DNA from: Bacteroidota bacterium
GTDB taxonomy: Bacteria > Bacteroidota > Bacteroidia > Bacteroidales > JAAUTT01
Direction: 5' to 3'
DNA: 64,000 nucleotides
Assembly: GCA_023429135.1 (NCBI GenBank)
Contig: JAEYWD010000024.1
Span: 243,496-307,495, forward strand
Position numbers and translations under genes: made by a program. The notes beneath the pieces were generated by a model. The model did no database searches and was not told where the DNA came from. It saw only the letters and a list, made by a program, of their open reading frames with translations. How positions within the stretch are numbered: the first letter of the stretch is position 1; each line of letters opens with the position of its first letter. Below, piece after piece: positions 53,742 to 62,656 of the stretch.

Positions 53742-54755
53742 ATGATGGAGAATGATAGAATGAATAAGACGATGGACGAAATTAAACTGGTAAAATATTT
53801 ATCGGGAGAGTTGAATGATTTGGAAGTTAAAGAAGTTGAACTGTGGCTTGAGACTCCCGAAAATAGAACTGAATTTGATAAAATAACTCAACTATGGGAA
53901 GGCGCAGCAACTCTCAAAGAAGCTGAACTTTTCCAAGCCGATAAAAGCTGGAATGGACTTAAAGAACGGATGAAAGCTCATGATACGAAAGGAAATCGTG
54001 AGCGTAACCTCTTCATTTTGAAATATGCAATTGCAGCATCATTTCTTGTGATATTGGGAATTGCATCGTTCTTTTATTTTCAGGATAACAAATCCGGTAA
54101 AGTTATCCAGCACATTGCCGGTAATTCGAAGCTTTTGAAACCGGTCACCTTACCCGACGGAACTACTATTTACCTGAATCGTAACACCAGTCTCTCTTAC
54201 AATAAAGAATTTAATGGGAAGGACAGAACAGTTACGCTAACCGGGGAAGCTTTTTTCGATGTTGCCAAGGATGCTTCAAAACCATTTATCATTAAAACTG
54301 CCACTACCGAAATTAAAGTAGTGGGTACCTCGTTTAATGTAATGGCTTATTCGGAAAGCGACAGCGTTTTGGTATCGGTGCAATCGGGTATTGTGGAAAT
54401 GTATCCTAAATCGGATAAAGAATCAAAAATACGCCTGGCAGTTGGTAATGAAGGAACATTTGTTAAATCGGCCCAAAAACTTCGGGCTAACAAAACTTTC
54501 GATTCCAATATTATGGCGTGGAGAACCAATCAGCTAAAATTCAGGGATGCAAATATGGAATATGTATCAAAGGCTCTGAGCCATGCCTTTGGAAAGGAAT
54601 TTCAGTTTGAATCGGGCAATTTTAAGAACTGCCGCCTTACAGCAAATTTTAATAATCAGTCGCTCGATGTAATTCTTAAAGTAATTCAGGAGACATTTGG
54701 AGTAAAATGCTCTAACCAGGGCGATGTTTATATATTGAGCGGACCCGGATGTTAA
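53742..54755 (+). CDS. FecR-family anti-sigma factor
   Basis: The protein (337 residues from ATG 53742; the frame extends upstream to TTG) has a cytoplasmic N-terminus that should bind the sigma factor (MDEIKLVKYLSGELNDLEVK), one membrane helix (AASFLVILGIASFFYF), and a periplasmic FecR domain (TLPDGTTIYLNRNTSLSY, GEAFFDVAKDASKPF, TEIKVVGTSFNVMAY). It holds the sigma factor until a signal arrives. The next gene, with a STN domain, is the likely partner. Confidence 0.92.
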   Translation: MMENDRMNKTMDEIKLVKYLSGELNDLEVKEVELWLETPENRTEFDKITQLWEGAATLKEAELFQADKSWNGLKERMKAHDTKGNRERNLFILKYAIAASFLVILGIASFFYFQDNKSGKVIQHIAGNSKLLKPVTLPDGTTIYLNRNTSLSYNKEFNGKDRTVTLTGEAFFDVAKDASKPFIIKTATTEIKVVGTSFNVMAYSESDSVLVSVQSGIVEMYPKSDKESKIRLAVGNEGTFVKSAQKLRANKTFDSNIMAWRTNQLKFRDANMEYVSKALSHAFGKEFQFESGNFKNCRLTANFNNQSLDVILKVIQETFGVKCSNQGDVYILSGPGC

Positions 54756-54761
54756 AGCTAT

Positions 54762-56300
54762 ATGGGCAGGTTAAGGAAATATTTGATATTGATTATCCTT
54801 TACCTGGGATGCATTAAAGCCTCGGGCCAAAATTCAATTCTTTCCCAAAAATTTTCGTTTCAGTTCAATCAGCTTCCTCTTGAAGCTGCGCTGGATACTA
54901 TCACCCAAAAAACAGACTACAGCTTTTCCTATAACTCGGCCTTAGTTCAAAATATAAAGGTGGTAACGGCAAATTATAGAAATCTGCCACTGCAGGATAT
55001 TCTTAAGGATATATTTAAAGGGCAGGAACTCAATTTCAAAGAGGTTTGTAATTATATAGCCATTACACGAAAGCTATCTCCCGATGATACTCCCGATCTG
55101 TTCTCAACTTATATCGATTCATCCGCATATTACTACATTCAGGCCCGTGTATTTGATAAAAGCGAAAAAAAGCCTGTACCTTACGCCAATGTTGTTCTGA
55201 AAGGCCGGAATCTGGGAACTGTCACAAACATCGACGGCAATTTTACTTTTAAAATACCGGCCGGATGTATCAACGACTCCATTGTAGTCTCATTTATCGG
55301 ATATAAGTCGGTTTCCCGAAATGTTTCTACTTTCGAAAATGACGAGATTATATACATGGAACCTGTTTCGGTAGAGCTAAGCGAAGTAGTGGTGAAACAT
55401 TACGAACCTACCGCGCTTATAAAAATGGCACTTGGTAGAATCTCTGATAATTATAGCTCAACTCCCGAAATGCAGATTGGCTTTTATCGCGAAACCTCAA
55501 AGCAGAACAACGATTATATTGTGATTTCGGAAGCTGTATTGAAGATTTTTAAGGCAGCCTATGATAAAAACTATCGCAACGATCAGGTTTCGGTTTATAA
55601 GAATCGTAAGAGTCCATTTGTAAAATCTATGGATACCGTGCTCTATAAGCTTCAGGGAGGAATTTACAACAGTTTGATGATTGATTTGGCAAAACACCCC
55701 GCCAGCTTTATTTCCGAAGATTATTTCGATACTTACGACTATAAATTCGAGGGTGTTACTCCTTATGGAGATGGTGCCGTGTATGTCATTGCCTTTGATC
55801 AGAAGCCACATGTTGCTTATCCACTATACAAAGGTAAAATTTACATCGACAGGGAGTCGCTTGCTATAGTAAAAGCTGAATTTGGAATTAGTCCCATAGG
55901 GCTCGATTATGCTACCAGCGTTCTGGTAAAGAAAAGTTCATCTAAAATAAAGGCTAAAGTTCTTGGAGCTAATTACCTGGTGAGCTATTCCAGCCCCGAC
56001 GATATCTGGAAACTCCACCATGTGCGTGAAGAAATAAAAATACGGGTACGAAAAAAATATAGCTTCTTCAATTCAACCTTTCACTCGGTTTCGGAGCTTG
56101 TAATCACCGACTCCGATACCACTTCTGTTAACCGGTTCCGCAGCTACGATCTGATTAAACCCAATCAGGTTTTTGCCGAGGTAAGCGATTCGTACGACGA
56201 AAGTTTCTGGGGAAAATTTAATTTCCTTCCGCCCGAAGAAACCCTGGAAGAAGCTTATAGCAAAATTAAAAGTGCTTTAAAGGATAAGCATAAAGATTAA
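54762..56300 (+). CDS. exported STN and carboxypeptidase-regulatory-like domain protein
   Basis: The 512-residue protein has a signal peptide, an STN domain (FQFNQLPLEAALDTITQKTD; YNSALVQNIKV) and a carboxypeptidase-regulatory-like domain (PVPYANVVLKGRNLGTVTNIDG). The remaining ~300 residues resemble DUF5686-type regions rather than a TonB-dependent barrel. In canonical systems the STN domain belongs to a TonB receptor; here no barrel receptor follows. It may be a signalling protein that acts on the FecR protein directly. The order sigma-FecR-STN with gaps of 25 and 6 bases shows one operon. Confidence 0.85.
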   Translation: MGRLRKYLILIILYLGCIKASGQNSILSQKFSFQFNQLPLEAALDTITQKTDYSFSYNSALVQNIKVVTANYRNLPLQDILKDIFKGQELNFKEVCNYIAITRKLSPDDTPDLFSTYIDSSAYYYIQARVFDKSEKKPVPYANVVLKGRNLGTVTNIDGNFTFKIPAGCINDSIVVSFIGYKSVSRNVSTFENDEIIYMEPVSVELSEVVVKHYEPTALIKMALGRISDNYSSTPEMQIGFYRETSKQNNDYIVISEAVLKIFKAAYDKNYRNDQVSVYKNRKSPFVKSMDTVLYKLQGGIYNSLMIDLAKHPASFISEDYFDTYDYKFEGVTPYGDGAVYVIAFDQKPHVAYPLYKGKIYIDRESLAIVKAEFGISPIGLDYATSVLVKKSSSKIKAKVLGANYLVSYSSPDDIWKLHHVREEIKIRVRKKYSFFNSTFHSVSELVITDSDTTSVNRFRSYDLIKPNQVFAEVSDSYDESFWGKFNFLPPEETLEEAYSKIKSALKDKHKD

Positions 56301-56329
56301 AAAGAGTTTTTTCTGAAATGCAGGCACAA

Positions 56330-56360
56330 AAAAACCCCTTACAATGTAAGAGGTTTTATT
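56330..56360. terminator. bidirectional terminator
   Basis: AAAACCCCTTAC pairs with GTAAGAGGTTTT (one mismatch), flanked by A and T runs. It lies between the 3' ends of the STN gene and fbaA. Confidence 0.75.
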
Positions 56361-56378
56361 CGTTATTGCGTCAAACTA

Positions 56379-57350
56379 TTAAACTCTGTTAGCACTACCT
56401 AACACGTTAACAATTTTGTGTTTGTATAATTCTTTCAGTTTTTCACGAGCTGGGCCAAGGTAATTTCTTGGGTCGAATTCGCCCGGTTTTTCAACAAATA
56501 CTTTACGGATAGCTGCTGTCATAGCTAAGCGGCCATCACTGTCGATGTTGATTTTGCAAACTGCAGAAGCTGCTGCTTTGCGGAGTTGATCTTCAGAAAC
56601 ACCGGCAGTACCTTCCATTTTGCCACCATATTTGTTGATTTCTGCAACGATATCCTGTGGAACCGAAGAAGCACCGTGTAATACGATTGGGAAACCAGGA
56701 ATACGTTTTTCGCACTCTTCGAGGATGTCGAATTTCAATGGTGGAGGAAGTTCACCTGGTTTAACCTTGAACTTGAATGCTCCATGTGAAGTACCAATTG
56801 AAATTGCGAGAGAATCTACGCCGGTACGTTTCACAAAATCTTCAACTTCTTCAGGACGTGTGTAAGAAGAATGTTCAGCTACAACGTCGTCTTCAATACC
56901 AGCTAAAACTCCAAGTTCTCCTTCAACAGTTACATCAAACTGATGTGCATAATCCACAACTTCTTTGGTTAAGCGGATATTTTCTTCGTATGGGAAGTGA
57001 GAGCCGTCGAACATTACGCTCGAGAAACCGCTTTCGATACACGATTTTACAGTTTCAAGGCTATCGCCATGGTCAAGGTGAAGAACAATAGGAATTGAAA
57101 CTCCTAATTCTTTTGCATATTCAACGGCGCCCTGAGCAAGGAACTTAAGCAATGTTTGGTTTGCATATTTGCGTGCACCTTTCGAAACCTGTAAAATAAC
57201 AGGCGACTTTGCCTCAACACAAGCGCTGATAATTGCCTGCAATTGTTCGAGATTGTTAAAATTAAATGCAGGAATAGCATAACCACCCTTAACTGCATTC
57301 TTAAATAACTCTCTCGAATTAACTAAACCGAGTTCTTTATAATGAATCAT
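56379..57350 (-). CDS. fbaA: class II fructose-bisphosphate aldolase
   Basis: The 323-residue zinc enzyme splits fructose 1,6-bisphosphate into dihydroxyacetone phosphate and glyceraldehyde 3-phosphate (glycolysis and gluconeogenesis). It has the zinc and catalytic segment (VLHLDHGDSLE, SVMFDGSHFP), VEGELGVLAG, and SLAISIGTSHGAFKF; VLHGASSVP supplies the second zinc His. The ATG at 57350 is clear. It is a single gene. Confidence 0.95.
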   Translation of the reverse strand: MIHYKELGLVNSRELFKNAVKGGYAIPAFNFNNLEQLQAIISACVEAKSPVILQVSKGARKYANQTLLKFLAQGAVEYAKELGVSIPIVLHLDHGDSLETVKSCIESGFSSVMFDGSHFPYEENIRLTKEVVDYAHQFDVTVEGELGVLAGIEDDVVAEHSSYTRPEEVEDFVKRTGVDSLAISIGTSHGAFKFKVKPGELPPPLKFDILEECEKRIPGFPIVLHGASSVPQDIVAEINKYGGKMEGTAGVSEDQLRKAAASAVCKINIDSDGRLAMTAAIRKVFVEKPGEFDPRNYLGPAREKLKELYKHKIVNVLGSANRV

Positions 57351-57516
57351 CTTTTAATTAAATATTAGTTATTTATGCTTTATAAAAGAAGGTAAAATTA
57401 ATGAAAAACTTAATACATCAAAGTCCAAAATCAGAAAAACATTGAGAATTGTCATCCTCAAAAAAGTGACCTGTTTTTAGCCATTTATTGGGATTGTTGT
57501 TTCTGTACCCCGAAAT

Positions 57517-57524
57517 TACTTTTG
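57517..57524 (+). promoter_or_regulatory. -7 promoter box of the barrel-like gene
   Basis: TACTTTTG matches TAnnTTTG; TTG at 57494-57496 lies 20 bases upstream. The ATG at 57555 follows by 30 bases. Confidence 0.5.
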
Positions 57525-57554
57525 ACACAATGTTAAAACCTAATTTTTCAAAAA

Positions 57555-58358
57555 ATGCGTTGTTTATATATTTCCCTGATTGCTGTTACAATACCTTTTC
57601 TTCAAATTCACTCCCAGGTAAAAGGTCTCTCTGCTTCAAAATTAGTATCGTTGACTACACAGCCTGTTCCTTTTCATAAAATTGAGTTCGAACCCTCCTT
57701 TTCGTTCTTTAGTGCACATCATCGGTGGACCGATTCGCATGATCGCGAATTGCTTTACAGCAGCAAAGACAGTGTTGAGATAGCAAAGGAACTGGGTTTC
57801 AGGTTTACTTATGGTATTGGGGAAAATACTGAAGTGGGCAGCTACATTACTTCAAATACCGGCACACTTGCTCTTAGTTTGAAGCATAAATTTTTCGATA
57901 ATTCAAAAGTATCCTTTGCGGCTCTGGCAGGTACAACCATATTTTCGCAGGATGGACTTTACAGCCGCCAGCTTTGTAATGATGAGAACGGAATATCTTA
58001 TACAGGCGGAGTGATTGGTAATGTTATTCTGAATGAAAAATGGTCGGCCGATTTTGATATTCAGAGGCAGGTGTTTGTAAAAAGAGAGTTCCGGTCATCC
58101 TGCAGTAATTCTTTTGCTAACTTCGATGTTTCATACAGACCTGTTCCTTCCATCCAGCTTATCAATAGTTTCAATTATTACCATGGTAACGACAGGGCCG
58201 AGAAAGCTCTTAGCGACCGTTTTACAATAACTCCGGGTGCGGCCGTTGAATCGTCCGACCATTTTATTGTGGTAGTTGGTATTCCTTTGGATGTATGGGG
58301 CAGGAATGCAGAAATCTTTAAAGGAGTAAGCTTTGCATTGACAATACTTTTCGATTAA
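57555..58358 (+). CDS. outer-membrane beta-barrel-like protein
   Basis: The 267-residue protein has a signal peptide (MRCLYISLIAVTIPFLQIHSQ) and alternating amphipathic strands (FEPSFSFFSAHHRW; FRFTYGIGENTEVGSYI; closing VSFALTILFD with a terminal aromatic-like residue). It resembles transporter- or porin-like OM proteins, but no family is certain. The stop overlaps the 3' end of the convergent TPR-phosphatase gene by 4 bases. Confidence 0.75.
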   Translation: MRCLYISLIAVTIPFLQIHSQVKGLSASKLVSLTTQPVPFHKIEFEPSFSFFSAHHRWTDSHDRELLYSSKDSVEIAKELGFRFTYGIGENTEVGSYITSNTGTLALSLKHKFFDNSKVSFAALAGTTIFSQDGLYSRQLCNDENGISYTGGVIGNVILNEKWSADFDIQRQVFVKREFRSSCSNSFANFDVSYRPVPSIQLINSFNYYHGNDRAEKALSDRFTITPGAAVESSDHFIVVVGIPLDVWGRNAEIFKGVSFALTILFD

Positions 58359-60568
58359 TCGGCATTTAAGAACAGTTCGGGGGTTAGTTTAAATCCCAGA
58401 ACGAGAATATCGTCCACCTGTTCGTTACGTCCTTTCCATTTACGGAAAGTTTCTTCCAGCTTCGCATGTTGATCGCCGGCTTCGAAATGATGAATGTTCT
58501 GAAGCAAGGATGTAAATTGTCTGATGCTGAATTTTTTCCCGTACAATCCGCCAAATTGATGGTAGTATCCATCAGAATACATATAAATGGTATCGTTTGG
58601 CTCAATTGTATATTCACCCGAAGAGAAGGGTATAATATCAGGGAAAATGGATACAGGCATTTTATCGCCTTTAAGTTGCAATATTTCTTCATTGCGGATA
58701 AGAATCATAGAAGAATTGGCTCCTGTAAACATCATCTTCCTTTTCTCAAAGTCGATGGTAATAACGGACATGTCAATGCCATCTTTGGCTTCCCAAAACT
58801 TGTCCTTTTGCTGTAACGAGTCAATAATTCTTTCTCTCAGATGATCCATAATTACATTAGTTCTGGTGATTCCTCTCTCATTAACAATTTCTGTTAAAGC
58901 CGATATTCCCAAGATACTCATAAAGGCTCCCGAAACGCCATGTCCGGTGCAGTCGGCAGCAACAATCACCAGTTTGTTATCTTTTCGGGTGAGCCAGTAG
59001 AAGTCACCGCTTACAATATCGCGTGGCTTGTATATGACAAACGCCTCCGGAAGATACTGTTTTACCATTTTCAGCGATGGCAGCAGTGAATTCTGAATCT
59101 GAAAGGCATACCTGATGTTCTCGATAATGCTCTTGTTTTTGTTTTTAATCAGGTCGTATGCTTTGTTCGCAACATTGTTCTTTTCCTGGATCTGGTCGCG
59201 CTGACTGAGAATTTCCTCTTTTTGCATGGTCAGGATTTTATTTTTCTCATCCATGTCGCGGTTATAGTTTGTAAGAACAATGTTGGCCTTCTTCTTTAAA
59301 CGGTAATTATAGAAAATCAGGAGCGATACTACAATCATCGCGCTGAATCCACTGATGAAATAAAGCTTTAAGGCTTTTTCCTTAAGCAGTTCCTTTTTCT
59401 GAATGGCTATTTCCAGCTTGTGCGATTGAATTTCTTTTTCCTTCTTTTCGGTTTCGTAAATTGTTTTTAACCGGGCTATGGTACTATTGCTGCCTTCGTT
59501 GAGAATACTGTCTTTAAATATCCTCGATTTTCGGAATGCTTCGAGAGCCTCTTTATAATTTCCTTTTTTAGTGTAAAGGTCGGATAATTTGGAATATGCT
59601 CTTTCAATCTGAATTTTGGAACCTATTCTCAATGCCAGGTCCAAGCCTGATTTGATATTCTTTTCTGCCTCGGCAAAATTGCCACTGGTAGTCATTATTT
59701 CACCAATATTGATATAATTTGCCGCAGTATAAATTTTGTCGCCCAGCCGCTGGTTTAATGCCATCGACTTTTGGTACATCTCGATGGCTTTTGTATAGTT
59801 ATGTTGTTTGAAATAGGTTTCGCCCAAACTGTTATAACAAATCGAAACGCCTTTTTCGTTATCAATGGATTGATTAACCTTCAGCGATTCGTTAAAATAT
59901 TCAATTGCTTTTTTAAAGTTATTTTGTTCGGCAAAAACATAACCTATATTATTCAGATTAATGGCTTCTCCAAGTGGATTATTGTTTTTTTTCTCACCTT
60001 CCAGAGCTTTCTGGAAATTTTTTAAGGCCTCGGAATAATTACCTTGAGAAAGAAAAATATTTCCGAGACTATTTGTCGATATACAAACACTAGGCTGATC
60101 GTTTAATTCTTCAGCAATGGTGAGAGCTCTCAGATGAAATTCGGTTGCTTTCGAAAGTTCGTCCAGTCGACGATAAACTACTCCAATGTTGTTCAGAATG
60201 ATGGCTTTTTCTTTGCAGATACCATAAGGAGTGATATATTGTAAAGCAAGATTATGATTGTTAAGAGCCGAATGATAGTTTGATTGATTACGGTCAATTA
60301 CACCCAGATTATCGTGAGCCATGGCAATTCCCTTTTTGTAATTTGCACTCAATGCAAGATTAAGGGCTTGTTTGGCGTAGGCAGACTCATCCTCGGGCGA
60401 AATTTTTCCTGAGGAACGTGCTATATTTAAAAGAAGATGTACCCTTAGTGAATCGTTAATTTCCGATTTATATGCAGCTTTCAGGCTGTCAAGCTTTTTG
60501 GTCTGACTAAAAGCCTGGTCAAGTGAGATTAGAATGAAGAGGTATAGGGTAATAACCTTTATATTCAT
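58355..60568 (-). CDS. TPR-repeat SpoIIE/PP2C-type serine phosphatase
   Basis: The protein (737 residues from ATG 60568; the codon before is TTG) has an N-terminal signal or anchor, eight or more TPR repeats (NNIGVVYRRLDELSKATEFH and similar), a membrane helix (LYFISGFSAMIVVSLLIFYNY), a coiled coil, and a PP2C phosphatase domain with metal-binding SGDFYW, ADCTGHGVSGAFMS and the final QVDDILVLGF. It would join a sensing TPR part outside the membrane to a cytoplasmic phosphatase acting on Ser/Thr phosphoproteins, for example in partner switching. No target is encoded nearby. Confidence 0.9.
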   Translation of the reverse strand: MNIKVITLYLFILISLDQAFSQTKKLDSLKAAYKSEINDSLRVHLLLNIARSSGKISPEDESAYAKQALNLALSANYKKGIAMAHDNLGVIDRNQSNYHSALNNHNLALQYITPYGICKEKAIILNNIGVVYRRLDELSKATEFHLRALTIAEELNDQPSVCISTNSLGNIFLSQGNYSEALKNFQKALEGEKKNNNPLGEAINLNNIGYVFAEQNNFKKAIEYFNESLKVNQSIDNEKGVSICYNSLGETYFKQHNYTKAIEMYQKSMALNQRLGDKIYTAANYINIGEIMTTSGNFAEAEKNIKSGLDLALRIGSKIQIERAYSKLSDLYTKKGNYKEALEAFRKSRIFKDSILNEGSNSTIARLKTIYETEKKEKEIQSHKLEIAIQKKELLKEKALKLYFISGFSAMIVVSLLIFYNYRLKKKANIVLTNYNRDMDEKNKILTMQKEEILSQRDQIQEKNNVANKAYDLIKNKNKSIIENIRYAFQIQNSLLPSLKMVKQYLPEAFVIYKPRDIVSGDFYWLTRKDNKLVIVAADCTGHGVSGAFMSILGISALTEIVNERGITRTNVIMDHLRERIIDSLQQKDKFWEAKDGIDMSVITIDFEKRKMMFTGANSSMILIRNEEILQLKGDKMPVSIFPDIIPFSSGEYTIEPNDTIYMYSDGYYHQFGGLYGKKFSIRQFTSLLQNIHHFEAGDQHAKLEETFRKWKGRNEQVDDILVLGFKLTPELFLNAD

Positions 60569-60628
60569 CAAATCCGGGTTTTAGGTTGTGAAAATACAAT
60601 TTTTTTGCCTTCCGGCAGCAGGTATAAA

Positions 60629-60659
60629 ATAAAAAACCCCAGGAAGTTTCCCGAGGTTT
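60629..60659 (-). terminator. terminator of tRNA-His
   Basis: On the minus strand an AAAACC..CGGG arm pairs with a CC.G.GGTTTT arm, followed by a T-rich run. It directly follows the tRNA. Confidence 0.65.
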
Positions 60660-60662
60660 TTG

Positions 60663-60737
60663 GGTGAAAGACCGGGTTCGAACCGGCGACTTCCAGAACC
60701 ACAATCTGGCGCTCTAACCAACTGAGCTACATTCACC
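60663..60737 (-). tRNA. tRNA-His (GTG)
   Basis: The minus strand folds as a tRNA: GTGAATG acceptor, D-arm GCTC...GAGC, anticodon stem CCAGA-TTGTGGT-TCTGG with anticodon GTG, and T-arm GCCGG-TTCGAAC-CCGGT. An extra 5' G (base 60737) opposite C73 is the mark of tRNA-His. The acceptor has one T:T mismatch (6:67). The 3' CCA is not fully encoded. A -7 box (TATCTTTG, 60750-60757) lies 12 bases upstream. Confidence 0.95.
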
Positions 60738-60749
60738 ATTTTAGCGGTG

Positions 60750-60757
60750 CAAAGATA
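60750..60757 (-). promoter_or_regulatory. -7 promoter box of tRNA-His
   Basis: The minus strand reads TATCTTTG, a match to TAnnTTTG, 12 bases before the tRNA. It is back to back with the flippase promoter (TACTTTTG, 60804-60811). Confidence 0.6.
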
Positions 60758-60803
60758 AATATTTATTTTTATCAAATCCAAGCGGATTTAAAAAAATGTT
60801 ATC

Positions 60804-60811
60804 TACTTTTG
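60804..60811 (+). promoter_or_regulatory. -7 promoter box of the second flippase gene
   Basis: TACTTTTG matches TAnnTTTG. It overlaps the TTG that begins the longest frame (60809), so translation must start further down. Confidence 0.45.
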
Positions 60812-60859
60812 TGGATATATAGGCTCTTCAGATCGTTAACAAACATAAACTTCAGACTT

Positions 60860-62224
60860 TTGGCATTGAGGTTCAAAATTAATAATGTTTTATCGCTTCA
60901 GGTTTTTCAGATTCTGCGGTTTGCTGCTTTTCTGCTGGTTGATGTGTTCTTTGCAAAATCTCACCTTTCTGTCAAAGAGATGGGAGACTGGCACCTTATG
61001 CTTTTTATTACAAGTGGAGTAAGTTTTTTCTGGATTTCGGGAATAATTCAATCTCTTATCCCTTTATTTAACAATAATTCCAGCTTTAGATCCACCGAAC
61101 GGCCCCGGCTTGTAAAATCTCCCGAATTATTCAATGCTTTTATTCTGCTAACTGTATTTAGCGCTGTTTTTACCATACTTATTTTGGTTTTCGGGCATTT
61201 TGGTTTTAAATCCAGTTCTTTAGGTCAAATTCCCTATCATAATCTGCTAGCTCTGTATTTCTTTTTCAATTGTCCCGGGGCGTTAATCGAATATATTTAT
61301 CTGCTTAAAAATAAGCCTTATCACATTTTTTATTTTGGGATTATTTCCTTTGTATTAATCCTGTTAGCAGTTTGTATTCCTGTTTTATTAGGATTTAATA
61401 TTATTTACAGTATCTGGGGACTTATCATTTTTACAGTGCTTCGTTACCTGCTCCTGATTTTTCTTTTGGTAAAGTACTCTCGTATACAGTTTTCATGGTC
61501 GTTTATGAAATCGCACATGAAGTTGGGGTACCCTATAATATTGAGTGCACTTTTAAGTGGTTCAACACAATATATCGATGGTGCTTTAGCATCTTTTGCC
61601 GTTGGATCGGAACGTTTTGCGGTCTTCAGAGTAGGAACGGTTGAACTTCCTATGGTAAATCAACTTGCAAACGGTTTGTCCAATGCAATGCTTGTTGGTT
61701 TTGCTACTGCTGAAAAGATGAAGTTAACACTCATCGAAATAAGGAAGAAATCGCTCCGGTTGATGCATTATCTATTTCCCTTGTCAATATTTGTTATGAT
61801 CTTCAGCAGATGGATTTTTACTACTTTACTATATAATGAGAATTTTAATCGTAGTGCGGATATTTTCATGGTTTATCAGCTCATTATTATTTCAAGGTTA
61901 ATTTTTCCGCATACAATCCTCATAGGTTTGAAGCGGACAAAGGTGCTTCTGAACATTTCCATTATAAGTATTATTCTGAATATTTCACTTAGCCTTATTT
62001 TTATAAATGGCTTTTGGTTTATACCTGGATACGGACTTGTAGGTCTCGCTTTGGGTACAGTTTCTGTCCTGGTTCTCGAAAAAATATTTTTGATACTATA
62101 TAATTACTACAAACTTGGAATTAAGCCCACCGAATATATTCCCATGAAATGGTACTTGTTTTACAGTTCCATGATAATATTGGTTTTCGTGCTGATCGAT
62201 CACAGGATAATAAAGATTTATTAA
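60860..62224 (+). CDS. polysaccharide flippase-like membrane protein (second)
   Basis: The protein has about 12 hydrophobic helices and a typical N-terminal segment (VLSLQVFQILRFAAFLLVDV; later LGYPIILSALLSGSTQYIDG). It should belong to the MOP/Wzx group. The frame starts at TTG 60809, but the promoter box overlaps it; TTG at 60860 or 60866 is a better start (no nearby in-frame ATG; the next Met is far inside). It diverges from tRNA-His, and no glycosyltransferase lies beside it. Confidence 0.75.
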   Translation: MALRFKINNVLSLQVFQILRFAAFLLVDVFFAKSHLSVKEMGDWHLMLFITSGVSFFWISGIIQSLIPLFNNNSSFRSTERPRLVKSPELFNAFILLTVFSAVFTILILVFGHFGFKSSSLGQIPYHNLLALYFFFNCPGALIEYIYLLKNKPYHIFYFGIISFVLILLAVCIPVLLGFNIIYSIWGLIIFTVLRYLLLIFLLVKYSRIQFSWSFMKSHMKLGYPIILSALLSGSTQYIDGALASFAVGSERFAVFRVGTVELPMVNQLANGLSNAMLVGFATAEKMKLTLIEIRKKSLRLMHYLFPLSIFVMIFSRWIFTTLLYNENFNRSADIFMVYQLIIISRLIFPHTILIGLKRTKVLLNISIISIILNISLSLIFINGFWFIPGYGLVGLALGTVSVLVLEKIFLILYNYYKLGIKPTEYIPMKWYLFYSSMIILVFVLIDHRIIKIY

Positions 62225-62237
62225 AAATTCATTTTTT

Positions 62238-62268
62238 TTTGCAAATATGGTGGGAATATTTACCTTTG
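62238..62268 (+). promoter_or_regulatory. canonical Bacteroidota promoter of rpmE2
   Basis: TTTG (62238-62241), exactly 19 bases, then TACCTTTG (62261-62268). This is the best consensus match in the window and lies 35 bases before the ATG. Confidence 0.8.
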
Positions 62269-62303
62269 CAACCCAATTAAAAAATTATTAAAGCCTAGAA
62301 GCA

Positions 62304-62564
62304 ATGAAAAAGGACATACATCCAAAGAATTACAGGTTAGTGGCTTTCAAGGACATGTCGAACGAACATACGTTTATCACAAAATCTGCGGCTCAAACCC
62401 GTGAAACTATCACTATTGACGGAGTTGAGTACCCGGTTATCAAACTTGAAATTTCTAATACATCTCATCCGTTTTACACTGGTAAGATGAAACTTGTTGA
62501 TAGCGCCGGTCGTGTTGATAAGTTTATGAACCGTTACAAAGATCATTTTAACAAGAAAAAGTAA
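62304..62564 (+). CDS. rpmE2: 50S ribosomal protein L31 type B
   Basis: The 86-residue protein matches type B L31: MKKDIHPKNYRLVAFKDMSN, then SNTSHPFYTGKMKLVDSAG and RVDKFMNRY. It lacks the zinc-binding cysteines of type A L31, so it is the zinc-independent form. The gene has its own consensus promoter and terminator. Confidence 0.96.
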   Translation: MKKDIHPKNYRLVAFKDMSNEHTFITKSAAQTRETITIDGVEYPVIKLEISNTSHPFYTGKMKLVDSAGRVDKFMNRYKDHFNKKK

Positions 62565-62585
62565 TTGAACTTGCATAAAAGGACT

Positions 62586-62622
62586 AAAGCTCCAGGCTAT
62601 TTCAGGTCGGGGAGCTTTTTTT
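62586..62622 (+). terminator. rho-independent terminator of rpmE2
   Basis: AAAGCTCC (62586-62593) pairs with GGAGCTTT, followed by a T-run. It lies 21 bases after the stop. Confidence 0.8.
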
Positions 62623-62656
62623 ATTTTATTTTTGTTCAAAACTTAACAAATCTTTT

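Noticed and set aside
60581..60781. 66-codon minus-strand frame
   Set aside because: It runs across tRNA-His and its terminator.
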